This document shows positions 1 to 7,154 of a DNA stretch of 51,478 nucleotides, piece after piece (position 1 is the stretch's first letter; every line of letters starts with the position of its first letter). A program made the translations under genes and the position numbers. The notes below the pieces were generated by a model. The model made no database searches. It saw only the letters and a program-made list of their open reading frames with translations, and was not told the origin of the DNA. Origin of the DNA: Vibrio sinaloensis DSM 21326 (GTDB lineage: Bacteria; Pseudomonadota; Gammaproteobacteria; Enterobacterales; Vibrionaceae); the NCBI RefSeq assembly GCF_000189275.1, contig NZ_AEVT01000060.1:1-51478 (forward strand), read 5' to 3'.

Positions 1-121
1 CTTTGCTGGCAATTCGGCCTTGTTGATGTAAAACCTCAATCAGCTCTTCAAACACCTCTTGTTTGGAGCTGGCTTGCAGATCGAGTTTGATTAAATCTTG
101 GTTGATCAATTTGGTGATCAT
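1..121 (-). CDS. PTS fructose/mannitol-family EIIA domain, N-terminus only (gene runs off the window)
   Basis: Forty codons on the minus strand begin at an ATG at 121-119, with an AGGGG ribosome binding site a few bases upstream. The residues (MITKLINQDLIKLDLQASSK and onward) are the opening of a fructose/mannitol-type EIIA domain, and they closely resemble the start of the EIIABC protein encoded at 2618-4480. EIIA takes phosphate from HPr or an HPr-like domain and passes it to EIIB. The gene is divergent from the AraC-type regulator at 491. This matches the arrangement I recall from Vibrio cholerae, where an AraC gene sits next to an EIIABC gene, so the full product is probably a multidomain EII permease. 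The active-site histidine lies beyond the window edge. Confidence 0.8.
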   Translation of the reverse strand, partial: MITKLINQDLIKLDLQASSKQEVFEELIEVLHQQGRIASK

Positions 122-490
122 AGTGAACCCCTAATGCTTTTCTCGTTTTGTTAGGGGTATTTTGAAATCTATCAGCAGCGCTCTGTAGTGAAGAAAAAAT
201 GCATTTACTGGATGATTGTAGCTTGCTTTGGATAGTGTGATTTTGATCGGTAGGTTGGGGTGTTTATCGCTCGGTTTGACTCGCCTTAGTCCCTTTAATA
301 TCAGGAGTTTTGAGAGATTTAAGGCTGAATTATTGTGGGGATTTAGCACGGACTTGGCTGGATATTTATCGCCTAAACTGGATTATTGTAACCTTGTTCT
401 CAAATTGTGATTTTGCTCAATAGCGCTATGAGCAGGTAAAGAGTATATCTAATGGTATCGCGCTATTCGCGGCCATAGAGATAGAAACAA
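122..490. promoter_or_regulatory. Divergent control region with a 43-bp imperfect direct repeat
   Basis: This 369-bp stretch separates the divergent PTS gene and AraC gene. I see no convincing gene in it. Bases 207-249 and 377-419 are an imperfect direct repeat, matching at 32 of 43 positions and offset by exactly 170 bp. Both copies start ACTGGAT-ATTGTA and end TGTGATTTTG-TC. The second copy continues as TGTGA-TTTTGC-TCAAT (406-421), which resembles a CRP site (consensus TGTGA-N6-TCACA). The repeats could bind the adjacent AraC regulator, CRP, or both. Confidence 0.5.
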
Positions 491-1330
491 ATGATTTTCC
501 ATGACCTCATTTCGTCGGTATTAACTGAGCGAGAATCTTTTCATAACATTTGGTTCGCAGGGGACTTTCATACGCCTCCGGCGTTTAGCTATCAAGTGAA
601 CTTCCCACGTTTAGAACTGGTGCTGGATGGGGAATACGTAAATGAAATGGAAAGTCATGATCGTAAAGTCAGCAAAATTGTCGCCAAGACGGGAGACGCG
701 ATATTCGTGCCACCAAACTGTTGGAACAAACCTGACTGGGATACCGATTGTTCGGTGTTAAGCATGCTGTTTGGCCGTCGGCAATTGGGCTTGAGCCTTG
801 TCAGCAAACGAAAAGGAGAAGCGAGCTTTTACGATATTCAAAAGCACAGCATTCAGACGCGATCCGGTTTTGCTATCGATAACATTCTTGAAGCACTCAG
901 CGCGCTTGCCAGAGAGCCGAACAAACAACCAATGGACGAGTTGTTGCTCCAAGCGTTATTGCAATACAGCAAGTCGATGTTGGAAGCGCCAGCGCAGCAA
1001 TCTCATAGTCGCGTGCAAGATCTGTATCAGGGCATTTGTATTTATATTCAGGAAAACTTCCACCGGCCGATCACCCGTGACAGCATCGCCACGCGGTTTA
1101 GCATCTCGGCCAATCACCTATCACGGCTTTTCCGCCAACAGGGGCACATGACCTTAGCGGATTACATTACTTGGGTACGAATCGACCGCGCGAAGTTCAT
1201 GCTGAAAAAGTACAACTTCAAGCTTAATGAGGTGTCTCTGCGCTGCGGCTTTAAAGACGTCAACTACTTTTGCCGAGTGTTTAAAAATCGCACAGGCCAT
1301 ACCCCAACGGAGTATCGAGGCTCTGTTTAA
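491..1330 (+). CDS. AraC-family transcriptional regulator of the PTS cluster
   Basis: A 279-residue protein with an N-terminal cupin-like sensing part (about residues 1-140, with several short beta-like stretches around EYVNEME and GDAIFVPP). The C-terminal double helix-turn-helix of the AraC family spans about 175-279. Its first helix-turn-helix reads ITRDSIATRFSISANHLSRL and its second includes FKLNEVSLRCGFKDVNYFCR, followed by the usual FKNRTGHTPTEYR ending. It sits among fructose-type PTS genes and is divergent from one of them, so it probably senses the sugar or sugar phosphate handled by the cluster and controls the promoters at 122-490 and 2416-2617. Its stop codon overlaps that of the convergent gene at 1327-2103. 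The ligand cannot be read from sequence. Confidence 0.85.
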   Translation: MIFHDLISSVLTERESFHNIWFAGDFHTPPAFSYQVNFPRLELVLDGEYVNEMESHDRKVSKIVAKTGDAIFVPPNCWNKPDWDTDCSVLSMLFGRRQLGLSLVSKRKGEASFYDIQKHSIQTRSGFAIDNILEALSALAREPNKQPMDELLLQALLQYSKSMLEAPAQQSHSRVQDLYQGICIYIQENFHRPITRDSIATRFSISANHLSRLFRQQGHMTLADYITWVRIDRAKFMLKKYNFKLNEVSLRCGFKDVNYFCRVFKNRTGHTPTEYRGSV

Positions 1331-2103
1331 GGCAGCAGCCTCGACATGCAGTACATCAAGATCGCTTGTAAATCGACACTGCTGCGAGTGAGCAGCAGCC
1401 GGTGAGAGATTTGATCGCACAGCAGATTTCGCGTCAGGTTGGTGGCGGCGATGATCTGCTCTCGGTTTGGTTTAGAAGGCATCACCAGTGCTATAGAAAG
1501 ATGAACCTTGCCCATTTTGGATGCCCAGTCGATCGGGTTGTCGCTGGCGATCACGGCGATAGCGATATGATCAATATTGTCGAACATCACATGCGGCAGA
1601 GCGAGGCCGGGAGCAACGCTGGTAGACGAGCGCTCTTCACGTTTAATGAAAGCTAACAACAGCTCATCTGGGTGGCCAGGATGGATCAATTGGGCGAGCC
1701 CCTTCAGGCATTCAAACTTGGTGAGCTCGGTATGGGCCTTGGCGTAATACCATTGGGTTTTGCTGGCTGGGCTTAACTGAGGAAGGCGCTCAGCCAATTG
1801 GTTGGAAAACTCATAGTTAATTTGCGAGCCAATTAAGGTGTAGTACTCGGCTACCACGTCTTTGAGTACAAAGCAGGCCAGCTCGGCATCAACGCCAATC
1901 GCGGTGATCTGGCATAGATCGCCTTGCACTAGCCCTACTTGCATGAGAGCTACCGACTTAGTTAACTCGGCGCTTCGGTTGCGAGTAATGTTGATGATCT
2001 GGATGCTGCTTTTGAACTTTTTCGCCAGCTTGCGCAGTGGTTGGGCAATGTGTGCGCTGGCGTCTGAGTCTTCAACAAGAAAGGTGATTTGATACTCGTT
2101 CAT
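1327..2103 (-). CDS. HPr-EIIA fusion phosphocarrier (fructose-type PTS)
   Basis: A 258-residue soluble protein. Residues 1-90 look like an HPr domain: a candidate active histidine lies in SAHIAQPLRKLAKKF, aligned with the GLHARPA motif of HPr, and LMQVGLVQGDLCQITAIG follows as in the HPr core. Residues of about 120-258 resemble an EIIA domain with LALPH (candidate active His) after SSTSVAPG. This order, HPr then EIIA, is the reverse of the FruB/DTP order I know from enterics. It lies 6 bases downstream of the EIIB gene, so both are probably co-transcribed and together pass phosphate to a fructose-family EIIC. The EIIA part is divergent, so the assignment is firmer for the PTS role than for the sugar. 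Confidence 0.7.
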   Translation of the reverse strand: MNEYQITFLVEDSDASAHIAQPLRKLAKKFKSSIQIINITRNRSAELTKSVALMQVGLVQGDLCQITAIGVDAELACFVLKDVVAEYYTLIGSQINYEFSNQLAERLPQLSPASKTQWYYAKAHTELTKFECLKGLAQLIHPGHPDELLLAFIKREERSSTSVAPGLALPHVMFDNIDHIAIAVIASDNPIDWASKMGKVHLSIALVMPSKPNREQIIAATNLTRNLLCDQISHRLLLTRSSVDLQAILMYCMSRLLP

Positions 2104-2109
2104 AAGCCA

Positions 2110-2415
2110 TTAAGCGTCGCGGCAGTGAACTAGAAAGACTTTATCGACGTTAACCAGTACCTCTTCGATGGAGAGGCGCACCACATTAGCTCCCTCGAAT
2201 CGAGCGGGCTGATCAACATCGATATCAGAGACCAGCAACACTTTGTCGGCAAGGGCGATATCTTGAGGGCTGAGAAGGTTCTCAATCCCCATGGCTCCTT
2301 GTGTTTCGACTTTAATTTGTACTTTATACTTCGGCGCAGCTTTTACCAGAGCATCGGCTGCCATATAAGTATGTGCAATGCCTGTGGGACAGGCGGTGAC
2401 AGCGACAATTTTCAC
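2110..2415 (-). CDS. Stand-alone PTS fructose-family EIIB component
   Basis: A 101-residue EIIB protein. The phosphorylated cysteine is in TACPTGIAHTYMAA near the N-terminus, a signature of fructose-type EIIB, and KVETQGAMGIENLL is the second conserved block. The start is a GTG at 2415-2413, with GAGA about 8 bases upstream; no ATG fits. It is followed after 6 bases by the HPr-EIIA gene. The related EIIB domain at the C-terminus of the 2618-4480 protein has TSCPSGVAHTFLAA in the same place. It probably serves as an alternative or accessory EIIB for the membrane permeases of the cluster. Confidence 0.85.
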   Translation of the reverse strand: MKIVAVTACPTGIAHTYMAADALVKAAPKYKVQIKVETQGAMGIENLLSPQDIALADKVLLVSDIDVDQPARFEGANVVRLSIEEVLVNVDKVFLVHCRDA

Positions 2416-2617
2416 AACAAATCTCTATAAGTCATTTTTGCGGATATTAGCACAGCAATCGCACGCTGTTTTGATTTACCACCAAGATTTGAAAGACCCG
2501 CATCACAGTTTAAATGGTGTGTTACATTAATCCAGTTGAGGGTGTTTTCGTCCTATATCTTGGGCAACACCGGCTGGTTAATCTATGTTCGAGCGCGAAC
2601 ACCGGAAGGTATCAATA
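2416..2617. promoter_or_regulatory. Divergent promoter region between EIIB and EIIABC genes
   Basis: About 200 bp between divergent PTS genes. It must hold both promoters. No CRP-type palindrome of good quality is visible. GGAAGG at about 2604-2609 is a good ribosome binding site for the ATG at 2618 and decides that start over the in-frame ATG at 2585. Confidence 0.4.
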
Positions 2618-4480
2618 ATGGATATGACAAACCTGATTGAGCTAGAGACAATCTGTTTAGATCTCAAAGCCAACACCAAGCAAGGCGCGCTCGAAGAGTT
2701 AGTGGGTATGCTCGATAGTGCTGGCAAATTGGCTGACAAAGAGCAGTTTCTTCGCGATCTATGGAAAAGAGAGCAAATAGGAAACACTGGCTTTGAAGAT
2801 GGTGTGGCGATCCCGCATGCGAAAAGTGAGGCGGTCGCTCAGCCGGCGGTGGCGATTGGCATCAGCCGAGCTGGTATTGATTATGGCGCAGAGGATGGGG
2901 AGCTCTCGGATGTATTCTTTATGCTGGCTTGCCCAGATGGCGATGATCACCACCATATTGAGTTGTTGGCCCACCTTTCTACCAAGCTGATTGAAGAAGA
3001 GTTCATTGAGCAGCTCAAAGGCGCACAGAGTGTTGAAGAGGCGAGAGCGCTGCTGACCGATGTCTCTTCCACCAATGACAACCTCGATTTTACTGATCCG
3101 GTGGCAATGATTGAGCCCCTCAGCCCTTGGAAGCTCAGGTTAGCCCATATCAAGGAGCACCTTCTGTTTGGTACCTCGCATATGATTCCGTTTATTGTCG
3201 CGGGTGGGGTGCTGCTTTCTTTGTCGGTCATGATCTCCGGTCATGGCGCTGTCCCTGATAAAGGCGTGTTGGCAGACATCGCGCAAATGGGCATTGCCGG
3301 TTTAACCTTGTTTACGGCAGTCTTGGGTGGCTATATCGCCTATTCAATTGCCGACAAGCCAGGTTTAGCACCGGGAATGATTGGCTCTTGGGTCGCGGTT
3401 GACCAATACAATACCGGCTTTTTGGGCGCGATTGTGGTGGGCTTTTTTGCAGGCTCTATCGTTCGACTGCTGAAAAAGATTCAACTACCCGAGAGCATGA
3501 CGTCTCTCGGGTCGATATTTATTTACCCCTTGGTCGGCACTTTCGCGACCTGCGGCTTAGTGATGTGGATGATAGGTGCCCCCATTGCGAACGCTATGAT
3601 GATGCTCAACGATTGGTTAACCGGTATGGCAGGCTCCGGCAAGGTGATGCTCGGCACTGTACTTGGTGCAATGACGGCATTTGATATGGGTGGGCCAGTC
3701 AACAAAGTGGCAACCTTGTTTGCTCAAACGCAGGTCAATACCCAGCCTTGGTTAATGGGCGGGGTAGGCATCGCCATTTGTACGCCGCCGTTAGGTTTGG
3801 CCTTAGCGACGTTCATTTCACCGAAAAAGTTTAAACGCGACGAGCGCGAAGCCGGTAAAGCCGCAGGGATTATGGGTATGATCGGCATCAGTGAGGGTGC
3901 TATCCCATTTGCTGCCGCAGACCCAGCGCGCGTGTTACCTGCCATTGTGGCAGGTGGCATCGTCGGTAACGTTGTCGGCTTTATGTTCCATGTGATTAAC
4001 CACGCACCATGGGGCGGCTGGATTGTGCTGCCTGTGGTGGATGGAAAACTTGGCTACATTGTTGGCACGCTAGCCGGAGCGCTAACCACCGCGTGTATTG
4101 TGATACTGCTAAAGAAAAATGTTGTCGATGAGGAAGAGCAAGCCCGCCTAGCTCGTGCTTATCATCAATTTGATGGTGAAGGGGAGGCCGAGGTACTGGC
4201 GGTGACTTCATGCCCATCTGGTGTGGCGCATACCTTCTTAGCCGCAAAATCGTTAGAGAAAGCCGCTTACACCATAGGGGTTAAAATCAAGGTAGAAACC
4301 CAAGGAGCCGATGGGATCAACAACCGCATTACTGAAACCGACATCGCTAACGCTAAGTTTGTTATCTTTGCGCACGATGTTGCGATAAAAGAGCCAGAAC
4401 GGTTTAAAAACATTAAAGCGCTCGATGTGAGCACCAAAGACGCGATCTTAAATGCCAGAGCCTTGCTGTACAAAAACTAG
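2618..4480 (+). CDS. PTS fructose-family EII permease, domains in A-C-B order
   Basis: A 620-residue three-domain permease. Residues of about 1-140 are EIIA (active histidine in VAIPHAKSE). About 165-480 is the membrane EIIC part, opening with HLLFGTSHMIPFIVAGG and holding many hydrophobic segments plus the conserved FDMGGPVNKVA and GISEGAIPFAAADP loops. About 525-620 is EIIB (phosphocysteine in TSCPSGVAHT). The protein imports and phosphorylates a hexose or hexitol of the fructose/mannose type; the substrate is not readable. The A-C-B order differs from the A-B-C order of MngA-type proteins. ATG 2618 is preferred because GGAAGG precedes it; an in-frame ATG at 2585 lacks such a site. Confidence 0.88.
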   Translation: MDMTNLIELETICLDLKANTKQGALEELVGMLDSAGKLADKEQFLRDLWKREQIGNTGFEDGVAIPHAKSEAVAQPAVAIGISRAGIDYGAEDGELSDVFFMLACPDGDDHHHIELLAHLSTKLIEEEFIEQLKGAQSVEEARALLTDVSSTNDNLDFTDPVAMIEPLSPWKLRLAHIKEHLLFGTSHMIPFIVAGGVLLSLSVMISGHGAVPDKGVLADIAQMGIAGLTLFTAVLGGYIAYSIADKPGLAPGMIGSWVAVDQYNTGFLGAIVVGFFAGSIVRLLKKIQLPESMTSLGSIFIYPLVGTFATCGLVMWMIGAPIANAMMMLNDWLTGMAGSGKVMLGTVLGAMTAFDMGGPVNKVATLFAQTQVNTQPWLMGGVGIAICTPPLGLALATFISPKKFKRDEREAGKAAGIMGMIGISEGAIPFAAADPARVLPAIVAGGIVGNVVGFMFHVINHAPWGGWIVLPVVDGKLGYIVGTLAGALTTACIVILLKKNVVDEEEQARLARAYHQFDGEGEAEVLAVTSCPSGVAHTFLAAKSLEKAAYTIGVKIKVETQGADGINNRITETDIANAKFVIFAHDVAIKEPERFKNIKALDVSTKDAILNARALLYKN

Positions 4481-4641
4481 CAACCGATTATGAGGCCGCC
4501 CCCGGCGGCGATGCTCTTTACTTCACCAAACGGTGGCGCTTTTTTAACAGCCATACCAAGGCTAATTTGTTGTATTAGCGTTCAAATTAGCTAGTAAGTA
4601 ACCAAACAAACCCCAATGCTGGCTTTTTTTAGGTATTCCAC
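4481..4641. other. Intergenic: hairpins downstream of the EII gene
   Basis: After the stop codon there is a GC-rich hairpin (GCCGCC-CCC-GGCGGC, 4495-4509) without an immediate T-run. A weaker CACC-AAAC-GGTG hairpin follows, and it runs into GGCGCTTTTTT (about 4536-4545). One of these may terminate the upstream gene. A further perfect 9-bp inverted repeat, GCTAATTTG and CAAATTAGC with a 13-base spacer (4561-4591), has no clear role. No gene is visible. Confidence 0.35.
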
Positions 4642-4670
4642 TTGACCTACCCCAATAGAATCATTAAATT
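4642..4670 (+). promoter_or_regulatory. Sigma-70 promoter of the tRNA-Ser gene
   Basis: TTGACC (4642-4647) and TAAATT (4665-4670) are separated by 17 bases, and the tRNA begins about 40 bases further on. The -35 matches the consensus at five of six positions and the -10 at four of six. Confidence 0.6.
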
Positions 4671-4710
4671 AGCGCCTCGTTGGTTAACGAAACCAACCAC
4701 AATTTGATTC

Positions 4711-4798
4711 GGTGAGTTGTCCGAGTGGCTGAAGGAGCACGCCTGGAAAGTGTGTATACGGCAACGTATCGAGAGTTCGAATCTCTCACTCACCGCCA
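4711..4798 (+). tRNA. tRNA-Ser (anticodon GGA)
   Basis: An 88-base class II tRNA with encoded CCA. The acceptor stem GGTGAGT pairs with ACTCACC, the discriminator base is G, and CCA ends at 4798. The D-loop has GAGTGGCTGAAGGA, the anticodon loop reads CTGGAAA (anticodon GGA), there is a long variable arm, and the T-arm has GAGAGTTCGAATCTCTC. A sharp change to accessory genes begins just downstream, so it may be the anchor of a genomic island, but no attachment-site repeat or integrase was found. Confidence 0.97.
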
Positions 4799-4806
4799 CA
4801 TTCTAA

Positions 4807-4835
4807 AGCCCCAGCAGAAATGCTGGGGCTTTTTC
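4807..4835 (+). terminator. Rho-independent terminator of tRNA-Ser
   Basis: AGCCCCAGCA (4807-4816) and TGCTGGGGCT (4821-4830) form a perfect 10-bp stem with a GAAA loop, and a T-run follows. It ends the tRNA transcript and lies just before the end of the convergent gene at 4839. Confidence 0.92.
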
Positions 4836-4838
4836 GTT

Positions 4839-5858
4839 TTAAGTCAGTTTTGTACCCTTTTGAGTCGTGAAATCAAAGCTATACCTATGTTCTAGTGGGT
4901 TGTTGTCGCAGACGCCGATCAATCTTGAGCGAAACGGTAAGCCTACGGGTTTGATATCTACTCGATAACCACATACCGGGCATTTGGCTTTGTACACTTT
5001 CACTGCTAATCGTTTGATTCGTCCTTCCTTACTCCCAGGCTCTTTTAGCTCGTAATGCAAGACTGCTGACTTTAGGCTCAATGGCAGCATAACGTCTGGA
5101 ATTGTAGTGATGTTGTTGTTTAGAACATCTATCAAATACCTGAAAAAGATTAAAAAAGCTGCAACGTATAAAATCGTGAACATAATGAACCTAGACAGGA
5201 AAGTAGGAGTCACAAGGCCAGCCAATGAAAGGTATAAGAACACAACACATAAGACAGGGAGTATTACAGGGCTACCTGTAAAAAGGAGCATCTTCCAGCG
5301 ATGTTTGTCCATATCAATGTCGTGTAGCCAGCGGGTGTGAATTGGTAGCTTAGGCACAGACTCAAGGTAATAGTTGATTTCATCGAGATCTTTAGGAGTA
5401 TCGACAGCCTTTGTAGGATCAAGGCTTTCTAATGGGCTAGTCTCAATCTTTTTTGCATAAAGTCGATAAATGGACTGCTTACCTTGCCCCCCTAAGTTTG
5501 ACTCCTTGTATATAGCAGGGATGACATCAAAGCCAAGTTCAGCAGCGATACGTTCTAAAGACGGAGCGAGTTCATCCAGTCGTAGATTGAGCTTTTTTAA
5601 ATACGCATTGAGCCGTGAGCTATTAAAACTAGAGGCTTTCTTATTCGACAAATAGGCTGCTCTCTCGGCCAGTTCACTTGATGTAAAATAACATTCTTCA
5701 GTTACCCCAGCTTCGAGGTATGAGCTTTCTTTCACTAAAGAGACCATGGCCTGAAGTACATCCCAAAACATGTTGCTTTTATCATTGTGGGTATAGTCCT
5801 GCCAAAATGCTTCCGCTACAGCAATGGCCGCCTTTAGTTCTTCACTACTGTTATTCAT
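4839..5858 (-). CDS. Unrecognised protein: winged-helix-like N-terminus, two membrane segments, C-terminal zinc-ribbon-like motif
   Basis: I do not recognise this 339-residue protein. About residues 60-145 look like a winged-helix fold (FTSSELAERAAYL, SSRLNAYLKKLNLRLDEL, then GGQGKQSIYRLYAKKI as a possible wing). Two hydrophobic segments follow at about 190-215 and 222-245. The C-terminal 60 residues contain CPVCGYRVDIKP and later GVCDNNPLEHRYSFD, resembling a zinc ribbon. It would place a possible nucleic-acid-binding part and a metal-binding part on the cytoplasmic side of the membrane. It is divergent from the CoiA-like gene at 6014 across a palindromic operator candidate. The start at 5858 has a GAGAAA site upstream. 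Its place next to the tRNA and restriction genes suggests a defence or island role, but that is inference. Confidence 0.7.
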   Translation of the reverse strand: MNNSSEELKAAIAVAEAFWQDYTHNDKSNMFWDVLQAMVSLVKESSYLEAGVTEECYFTSSELAERAAYLSNKKASSFNSSRLNAYLKKLNLRLDELAPSLERIAAELGFDVIPAIYKESNLGGQGKQSIYRLYAKKIETSPLESLDPTKAVDTPKDLDEINYYLESVPKLPIHTRWLHDIDMDKHRWKMLLFTGSPVILPVLCVVFLYLSLAGLVTPTFLSRFIMFTILYVAAFLIFFRYLIDVLNNNITTIPDVMLPLSLKSAVLHYELKEPGSKEGRIKRLAVKVYKAKCPVCGYRVDIKPVGLPFRSRLIGVCDNNPLEHRYSFDFTTQKGTKLT

Positions 5859-5890
5859 GATGTTTCTCTATATGCATTCACAAACCTAAT

Positions 5891-5913
5891 ATTACCTAGT
5901 ATTGCTAGGTAAT
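5891..5913. promoter_or_regulatory. Perfect palindromic operator candidate
   Basis: ATTACCTAG (5891-5899) and CTAGGTAAT (5905-5913) are perfect inverted 9-bp arms with a 5-base spacer. The site is in the 155-bp region between the divergent genes starting at 5858 and 6014. It is 33 bases from one start codon and about 100 from the other, suitable for a dimeric repressor controlling both. Confidence 0.5.
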
Positions 5914-6013
5914 GCTCTGTTTCATATCGTTTTTCTTAGCCATGATGTTTTCGTTCTTCGAGGGAGCTCCCCTTATTTACTCATATAATTTGAAACGAAA
6001 ACTGGAGAGAAAC

Positions 6014-7033
6014 ATGAGTCATCTAGAAAAAAATATCAGCGCATATGGCTTAATGAACGACCAACTGGTTCATATCGATCAAGTTGAAAGTGGGCTAGCG
6101 TGTAAGTGTTCTTGTATAGGTTGTGGCGATAAGCTAGTGGCAAAAAAAGGGGAATTGAAACAGCACCATTTTGCTCATCATGCGATGGACAGTAACGAAT
6201 GCAGTGAGAGCGCTTTGCACAAAATCTGCAAGCATATTGTTGAAAATGAAAAGCGCATTTTGTCACCAGAGCTAACAGTGTCTTGCCATCAATTTGATCT
6301 GGCTGGTATCGAACATGCCAAACATGAAACGCTGGCCGCGGAACTGTTGATGTTTAATGAGGTTCTACTAGAGCAAACGGAGGGTGACTTTATTCCCGAT
6401 GTGACAGGAGTATTTGACCACCAGCAGAGGGTGTTTATTGAAATTGTGGTGACTAATGACGTGTCTGAAGAAAAGCTGGAGAAGGTGAAGCGCTTAGGTG
6501 TTCCGATGATGGCGATTTATGTCTCAGAGCTTGACTTAATGGAACCACTAGAATCGTTGACGGCCAGCGTAATTGAACAAGCGCCAAGAAAATGGATTTA
6601 CCATCCAATCATTGAACAGCTAGAAACCAGGTTGCGAAACGAACTTGAGTTTGAGATCTCGATAATAAACGAGCGAATGAGATTAGCGGTACTAGAGGAA
6701 CAAGAGACTAGTAACCAAAGTACTCCTATTGTCCTCAAACAAAATCAAATGCTGCTACTCGGTTATAACTCAGCGCATGGTTACTCACGCAAAAAAGCAC
6801 GGAACTTCGATTTCTCGATGCTCCATGTCACTAACCCGATTCGTTCAAGTTCAACGGTTAATTATACGGTGAGAGCGAATGGTGGCTATGAAGTGAAAAG
6901 CATCTATTTTGATGAAGCGCTATTGCCGCAACTCGCTGCAATGACATTTCCATGTGTTGTTGAGCTAGGAATAAAGGCGGCTTTTATCTCAGGACGCCCA
7001 GCAACATTGGTAGATTCAATAACAACCGTTTAA
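6014..7033 (+). CDS. CoiA-like zinc-ribbon protein with a possible nuclease-fold domain
   Basis: A 339-residue protein. Near residues 25-60 it has CKCSCIGCGDKLVAKKG followed by HHFAHH, the arrangement found at the start of competence protein CoiA-like families (zinc ribbon, then a His-rich block). About residues 120-170 include GDFIPDVTGVFD and RVFIEIVVTND, which resemble a PD-(D/E)xK core with V-T in place of the usual lysine; catalytic activity is therefore uncertain. The rest, including a charged helix around 210-240, is unknown. The start at 6014 is chosen because GGAGAG precedes it; an upstream in-frame start at 5912 lacks such a site and would add a hydrophobic leader overlapping the palindrome. 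It lies 121 bp ahead of hsdM and may be part of the defence island. Confidence 0.65.
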   Translation: MSHLEKNISAYGLMNDQLVHIDQVESGLACKCSCIGCGDKLVAKKGELKQHHFAHHAMDSNECSESALHKICKHIVENEKRILSPELTVSCHQFDLAGIEHAKHETLAAELLMFNEVLLEQTEGDFIPDVTGVFDHQQRVFIEIVVTNDVSEEKLEKVKRLGVPMMAIYVSELDLMEPLESLTASVIEQAPRKWIYHPIIEQLETRLRNELEFEISIINERMRLAVLEEQETSNQSTPIVLKQNQMLLLGYNSAHGYSRKKARNFDFSMLHVTNPIRSSSTVNYTVRANGGYEVKSIYFDEALLPQLAAMTFPCVVELGIKAAFISGRPATLVDSITTV

Positions 7034-7060
7034 TTTGTCTAGCAAAACCTCATCCTAACC

Positions 7061-7078
7061 AATGCAAAAAATTGCATT
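7061..7078. promoter_or_regulatory. Inverted repeat ahead of hsdM
   Basis: AATGCAA (7061-7067) and TTGCATT (7072-7078) are a perfect 7-bp inverted repeat with a 4-base spacer. A -10-like TACAAT lies at 7084-7089. The repeat would cover the -35/spacer region, so it could be an operator for the restriction-modification operon. Confidence 0.35.
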
Positions 7079-7154
7079 TACGATACAATACCTCGCAATA
7101 AATCTTGGCTCGGTTTTCGGGGCCAAGTTCATCTATTGAGAAGTATTTATCATC

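Noticed and set aside
131..349. Minus-strand 72-codon frame in the PTS control region
   Set aside because: It overlaps the direct-repeat regulatory region, and I found no ribosome binding site or recognisable protein.
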